The notes under the pieces are model-generated. The model was not told the DNA's origin, did no database searches, and saw nothing but the letters and a program-made list of their open reading frames with translations. The translations under genes were made by a program, and so were the position numbers. A stretch of DNA of 64,000 nucleotides from UTCHB3 sp964371075. GTDB taxonomy: Bacteria > Bacteroidota > Ignavibacteria > Ignavibacteriales > Ignavibacteriaceae. Shown here piece by piece: positions 60,591 through 64,000 of this stretch. Location: the NCBI GenBank assembly GCA_964371075.1, contig CAYJKN010000006.1:186001-250000 (forward strand), read 5' to 3'. How positions within the stretch are numbered: position 1 is the stretch's first letter; each line of letters starts with the position of its first letter.

Positions 60591-62660
60591 TCATTTAAGA
60601 AGCAACATCTTCCTTGTTTGTAAAAAACTGCCTGCTTTTATCCTGTAGAGATAAACTCCCGATGGAAGTGTTGAGCCATCAAAGGACACTGAGTATTTAC
60701 CCGGTAACATAGTCTCATTAACCAGTGTTGATAACAATTCACCTGTGGTGTTATAGATTTCAAGTCTGACAAATTCCTCGGACTTTATCGAAAATTTTAT
60801 CTTTGTTTCAGGATTAAACGGATTAGGATAATTTTGTTCCAGACCAAATTCAAGGGGAATTCCTTCATGTTCAACCGATTGAGGTTCCTCCCATCTGACA
60901 ATAAGTTCAACTTTTGGATGAGCGGGATCATTTGACCAAATTCTCAGGGTGTCTGTATAAATTGGTGGTGACATCGTGACTGGAATCAGTAACTCAACAA
61001 AAAACAAAACAGAATCGCCGCCTGGGATTGTTGCATTCATTGGCTCTATGTAAGCGAAGAATTCAAGGTTTCCTGTTATGGTCAGTGAGTCAACTATAAG
61101 TGTATCGTCACCAACATTTTTTACATAAAAAGTATCCCTCAAGTGCCACTCAGAAGTGTATTCCAGGGTAAGCGAATCCTTGGATACAACTATTTGTTGT
61201 GGTGCAAGCGCACGACCTTTCATTGGAATTCTGATAACTGAATCCTGTGGGTCATTTGATTTCAGGACAAGAGTGTCTAATTTAAGCCCACTTGTAAGAG
61301 GCATAAACACAAACACTGCAACTCCGGTGTCCCCAGGGGCAACAGTTACAGGATAATCAAGTCTGATACTGTAATCGGTTGTGTTCCAGTTGTAACTTTT
61401 TAATTGTAAAGTTGTATCTCCGGTGTTACGGATCATCAGGTCAAATTGTGACATCCCCAAAACAGGAACAGAACCAAAATCCATAACAGAATCATCTACA
61501 ACAATATTTGGCTCCTTAAATAGCTTACCTCTTTTAAGTAGAATATCACACAAAACTACACTGTTTACAACAGCCGCAGGAGAAAATGTAATTGCAATTT
61601 CTCCATTACCTCGCGCTGCAATAGTACTTGTGTTTCTTGTTACATAAGGACTTCCGCCATAAAATACATTCATTGTATCGCTAAAAACACCATCCTTCAG
61701 ATATTTCATAAAAAATCCTTTACCTGAAGCCGACTGTGAAGATTGCCATACAAAGAAGAAATTATCGTTGTCATCTTTAGCAAAATTTGCATAACCGGCA
61801 GGAAGTTGTCCGGCAGGAGTAAAACTGACAGGTGCGGAAAAGGCTCCTGATACATTATTAATATATTGTAAAGCGCGTAAAGATTCATTTCTGAAAATGA
61901 TATGGATTTTATCTTTACCGTCAATCACAAGTTTTGGATTTGCAATGTAAGCTGTTACACCTGTTGCATACTCGGTTAGGGTACCTGAAACATTATTATA
62001 ATATTTTAAGATACCTGTCGAAACACCACCGGATTTAAAGACAAAGTGCATAAATCCCTGAGAGTCGAAAACAATTTGGGCATCAACATCACCAGATGTT
62101 TCACCTTCAGCAAGCAATAATTCCGGGGACATTGATGAATCTGACGGGTTGTACCATCTATAATATACATTATCGGTACCTGTGACATAAGTGTAATAAA
62201 CGAAGTGAACCTTGCCATCGGGTCCCACCATTGAGGCAGGAGTAGCTTTGTTTAATCCGCCGGTGGTTATATATACCGGAGTGGTGAAGGTACCACTCGT
62301 ATTCCCTGTGTATTTTACCTGATAAATACCACCTGCGGGGTCTTTTCCGATCATACCCACATGAATATTACCTGCTGAATCCATCGAAATGGTTGGGTAG
62401 TTCTCGTCATTCAGATTATTTGTGATTTGCTGAGAAGTGAACTGACCATCACTCCCTTCTTGCACATAGTATATTTCCCGTGTATCACTTGCACTTCCAA
62501 GTGAACCTGAATATACGAGTCTGATCTTTCCTTCACGGTCGAACAATATCGTTTGTCGATTGTTGAATTTGTTATCGGCAACAATGGTATCGAGGGGAAA
62601 AGGGATCGATTGTGAAATAATTTTTACAGTGAGGAGAAAAAATGTAACAAATGTTTTCAT
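60591..62660 (-). CDS. T9SS cargo protein with propeller-like and HYDIN/ASH-like domains
   Basis: A 689-residue secreted protein. A signal peptide (TFVTFFLLTVKIISQ) precedes a propeller-like region (residues 25-385) with repeats of the form D-x-x-G-N/K-I/V-H-V/F-x-F/M (MDSAGNIHVGMIG, VGPDGKVHFVYYT, IDGKDKIHIIFRN). Two HYDIN/ASPM-type beta-sandwich domains follow (about 390-600): MDFGSVPVLGMSQFDLMIRNTGDTTL and LRDTFYVKNVGDDTLIVDSLTI. The T9SS tail is NYPNPFNPETKIKFSIK, LEIYNTTGELLSTLV, GVYLYRIKAGSF, RKMLLLK. Putative surface adhesin or glycan-binding protein; the substrate is unknown. Confidence 0.88.
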   Translation of the reverse strand: MKTFVTFFLLTVKIISQSIPFPLDTIVADNKFNNRQTILFDREGKIRLVYSGSLGSASDTREIYYVQEGSDGQFTSQQITNNLNDENYPTISMDSAGNIHVGMIGKDPAGGIYQVKYTGNTSGTFTTPVYITTGGLNKATPASMVGPDGKVHFVYYTYVTGTDNVYYRWYNPSDSSMSPELLLAEGETSGDVDAQIVFDSQGFMHFVFKSGGVSTGILKYYNNVSGTLTEYATGVTAYIANPKLVIDGKDKIHIIFRNESLRALQYINNVSGAFSAPVSFTPAGQLPAGYANFAKDDNDNFFFVWQSSQSASGKGFFMKYLKDGVFSDTMNVFYGGSPYVTRNTSTIAARGNGEIAITFSPAAVVNSVVLCDILLKRGKLFKEPNIVVDDSVMDFGSVPVLGMSQFDLMIRNTGDTTLQLKSYNWNTTDYSIRLDYPVTVAPGDTGVAVFVFMPLTSGLKLDTLVLKSNDPQDSVIRIPMKGRALAPQQIVVSKDSLTLEYTSEWHLRDTFYVKNVGDDTLIVDSLTITGNLEFFAYIEPMNATIPGGDSVLFFVELLIPVTMSPPIYTDTLRIWSNDPAHPKVELIVRWEEPQSVEHEGIPLEFGLEQNYPNPFNPETKIKFSIKSEEFVRLEIYNTTGELLSTLVNETMLPGKYSVSFDGSTLPSGVYLYRIKAGSFLQTRKMLLLK

Positions 62661-62751
62661 TTTATCATCTTTATTTAATAATTTTAAACTCGGGAAAATA
62701 ACTTAATCATTCCTGCACAAATAATCAAGCACAAATAATTAAAGCAACGCT

Positions 62752-64000
62752 ATGAAGCTAAAAATCAAAGTTCCGAATACATTAATTCTTCTATCTTCAT
62801 TACTGGTGATAGCAGCGGCACTCACACTTGTAATACCTGCAGGTGAATTTGACCGAACAAAAGGCTTTCAGGGGCTGGATGTTGTGGTGCCGGGTTCGTA
62901 CAAACAAATCGAAAATGTATCACAATTTAATCTCAATATCCTGCTTGCTCCTATAAAAGGATTTATGGCAGCCTCAGAGATTATTGTTTTTATTCTCTTT
63001 GTAGGTGGAGCTTTTTATGTATTCCAAAGAACCCAGGCAATTGATTCGGGGATAAAAGCATTAGCCAAGGCACATAAAAAATCTGCTGTCGTAAGAAGAA
63101 TGTTAATTCCCATCTTTATGGTGATTTTCTCGTTAGGAGGTGCTACATTTGGCATGAGCGAGGAGACAATCCCTTTTATTATGATATTTATTCCTCTGGC
63201 GCTTGTCCTGGGTTACGATACAGTTACGGGTGTTGCAATCCCGTTTGTAGGGGCTTCAACCGGTTTTGCGGCGGCATTTATGAACCCGTTTACGATAGGA
63301 ATTGCTCAGGGAATTGCTGGTTTACCCCCAATGTCAGGTATCGGATACAGATTAATTATTTGGGTGATTTGTACAACGGTTGCCATCTGGTTTGTAATGA
63401 GATATGCTGCAAAAGTTAAAAAAGATCCACAATCGAGCATAACTTATGAACAGGATATTGAAAAAAGAAAAGATCTTCGTGTTGAAGACCTCGAAAATTT
63501 TAGTGGTATGGATAAAAGGCACTCCGCAGTATTGGTTACTTTCCTCATCGGAATTCTCACCGTTGTATTTGGGGTGTTAAACTATGGTTGGTATATCAAA
63601 GAAATTTGTGCAGTGTTTTTAGCAACGGGTATTTTGACAGGGATAGTTGGTGGACTAACCGCGAATGAAATATCAGATTCCTTTGTTGCAGGAGCAAAAG
63701 ACCTTATTTCAACTGCGTTTGTTGTTGCACTATCAAAAGCCCTCCTGATAATTGCCTCCGACGGAAAAATTATTGATACTATCCTCTATGCGTTTTCTGC
63801 TCCACTCGATGGACTTCACCCGATTGGTTCTTCAATTGTGATGTTATTTGTTCAAAAAGTAATTGTCTTTTTTGTACCATCCGGTTCAGGTCAGGCAGCA
63901 CTTACGATGCCGGTGATGGCGCCTCTGAGTGACATCCTAGGTGTCTCACGGCAGACTGCAGTTTTAGCATTTCAGTTTGGCGAAGGATTTGCCAATATGA
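62752..64000 (+). CDS. YfcC-family (C4-dicarboxylate / amino-acid-type) transporter, cut by the window edge
   Basis: An inner-membrane transporter with about ten membrane segments visible in 416 codons; the C-terminus is outside the window. It begins MKLKIKVPNTLILLSSLLVI ATG at 62752 and contains PAGEFDR, LAPIKGFMAASEIIVFILFVGG, GGATFGMSEETIPF, GASTGFAAAFMNPFTIGIAQGIAG and VPSGSGQAALTMPVMAPLSD, the conserved pattern of the YfcC/DUF-type basic amino-acid and dicarboxylate transporters. The substrate is unclear. It is divergent from the T9SS cargo gene with 91 bases between the starts. Confidence 0.88.
   Translation, partial: MKLKIKVPNTLILLSSLLVIAAALTLVIPAGEFDRTKGFQGLDVVVPGSYKQIENVSQFNLNILLAPIKGFMAASEIIVFILFVGGAFYVFQRTQAIDSGIKALAKAHKKSAVVRRMLIPIFMVIFSLGGATFGMSEETIPFIMIFIPLALVLGYDTVTGVAIPFVGASTGFAAAFMNPFTIGIAQGIAGLPPMSGIGYRLIIWVICTTVAIWFVMRYAAKVKKDPQSSITYEQDIEKRKDLRVEDLENFSGMDKRHSAVLVTFLIGILTVVFGVLNYGWYIKEICAVFLATGILTGIVGGLTANEISDSFVAGAKDLISTAFVVALSKALLIIASDGKIIDTILYAFSAPLDGLHPIGSSIVMLFVQKVIVFFVPSGSGQAALTMPVMAPLSDILGVSRQTAVLAFQFGEGFANM

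Overview
The window looks like a chromosomal segment from a Gram-negative (diderm) bacterium of the Bacteroidota/Chlorobi/Ignavibacteriota group, most likely an Ignavibacteria-type organism. The reasons are: at least five secreted proteins end in a type IX secretion (T9SS) C-terminal domain of the 'NPFNP' type; two promoters match the TTTG-N19-21-TAnnTTTG pattern used by the main sigma factor of this group; there is a bacillithiol gene (bshC); and there are outer-envelope genes (lnt, an O-antigen-ligase-type protein, a DUF5686 outer-membrane protein). No tRNA, rRNA, CRISPR array, transposase or prophage gene was seen. This placement is inference from gene content.

Layout. 1-9.5 kb: a truncated Asp-box secreted protein, bshC, a secreted alpha/beta hydrolase, a reverse-strand operon (M1-type peptidase, MmcQ/YjbR protein, PLP aminotransferase) and a secreted M48-TPR protease. 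9.8-17 kb: a glmM-like mutase, an endonuclease III whose N-terminus is built from an 8-bp repeat array, a lipoprotein, an orphan 318-residue protein, two tandem YD-repeat-like secreted proteins (one broken by an in-frame stop) and pdxJ. 17-29 kb: the T9SS cargo block with Asp-box/Ycf48-like proteins, a PAS histidine kinase, a DUF5684-like membrane protein and a formylglycine-generating-enzyme-like protein. 29-40 kb: prolyl oligopeptidase, class V aminotransferase, and a peptidoglycan-recycling operon (BadF-type sugar kinase, AmpG-like permease, GH3/beta-lactamase fusion lipoprotein), then a TerB-like protein. 39.5-49.5 kb: purine permease, era, an EamA transporter, acylphosphatase, ispF, then lnt, a lipoprotein, an M48 protease, a LEA14-like protein and an FHA-domain ABC transporter. 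49.6-64 kb: phosphomannomutase, a zinc-ribbon protein, an SDR, a PafA-like phosphatase, an O-antigen-ligase-type protein carrying a large propeller-like insertion, a DUF5686 receptor-like protein, an FAH-family hydrolase, ruvA, ruvC, another T9SS cargo protein and a truncated YfcC-type transporter.

The most unusual feature is a family of tandem arrays with an exact 8-bp period, at 3916, 4073, 9782, 11178, 11380, 43447 and 51085. Two sequence families occur: (N)AGAACYT with its complement AAGTTCTC, and TGCAGTAA/TCCAATAA. The arrays are not confined to spacers. They supply the last codons and the stop of the aminotransferase and of ispF (both proteins end in NLRT), sit directly on the stop codon of the glmM-like gene, and encode about 40 residues at the N-terminus of endonuclease III. 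Two of them switch strand sense midway, so their transcripts could fold into long hairpins. They behave like a spreading octamer repeat, loosely comparable to the heptanucleotide STRR repeats of filamentous cyanobacteria, and are the best candidate here for something undescribed.
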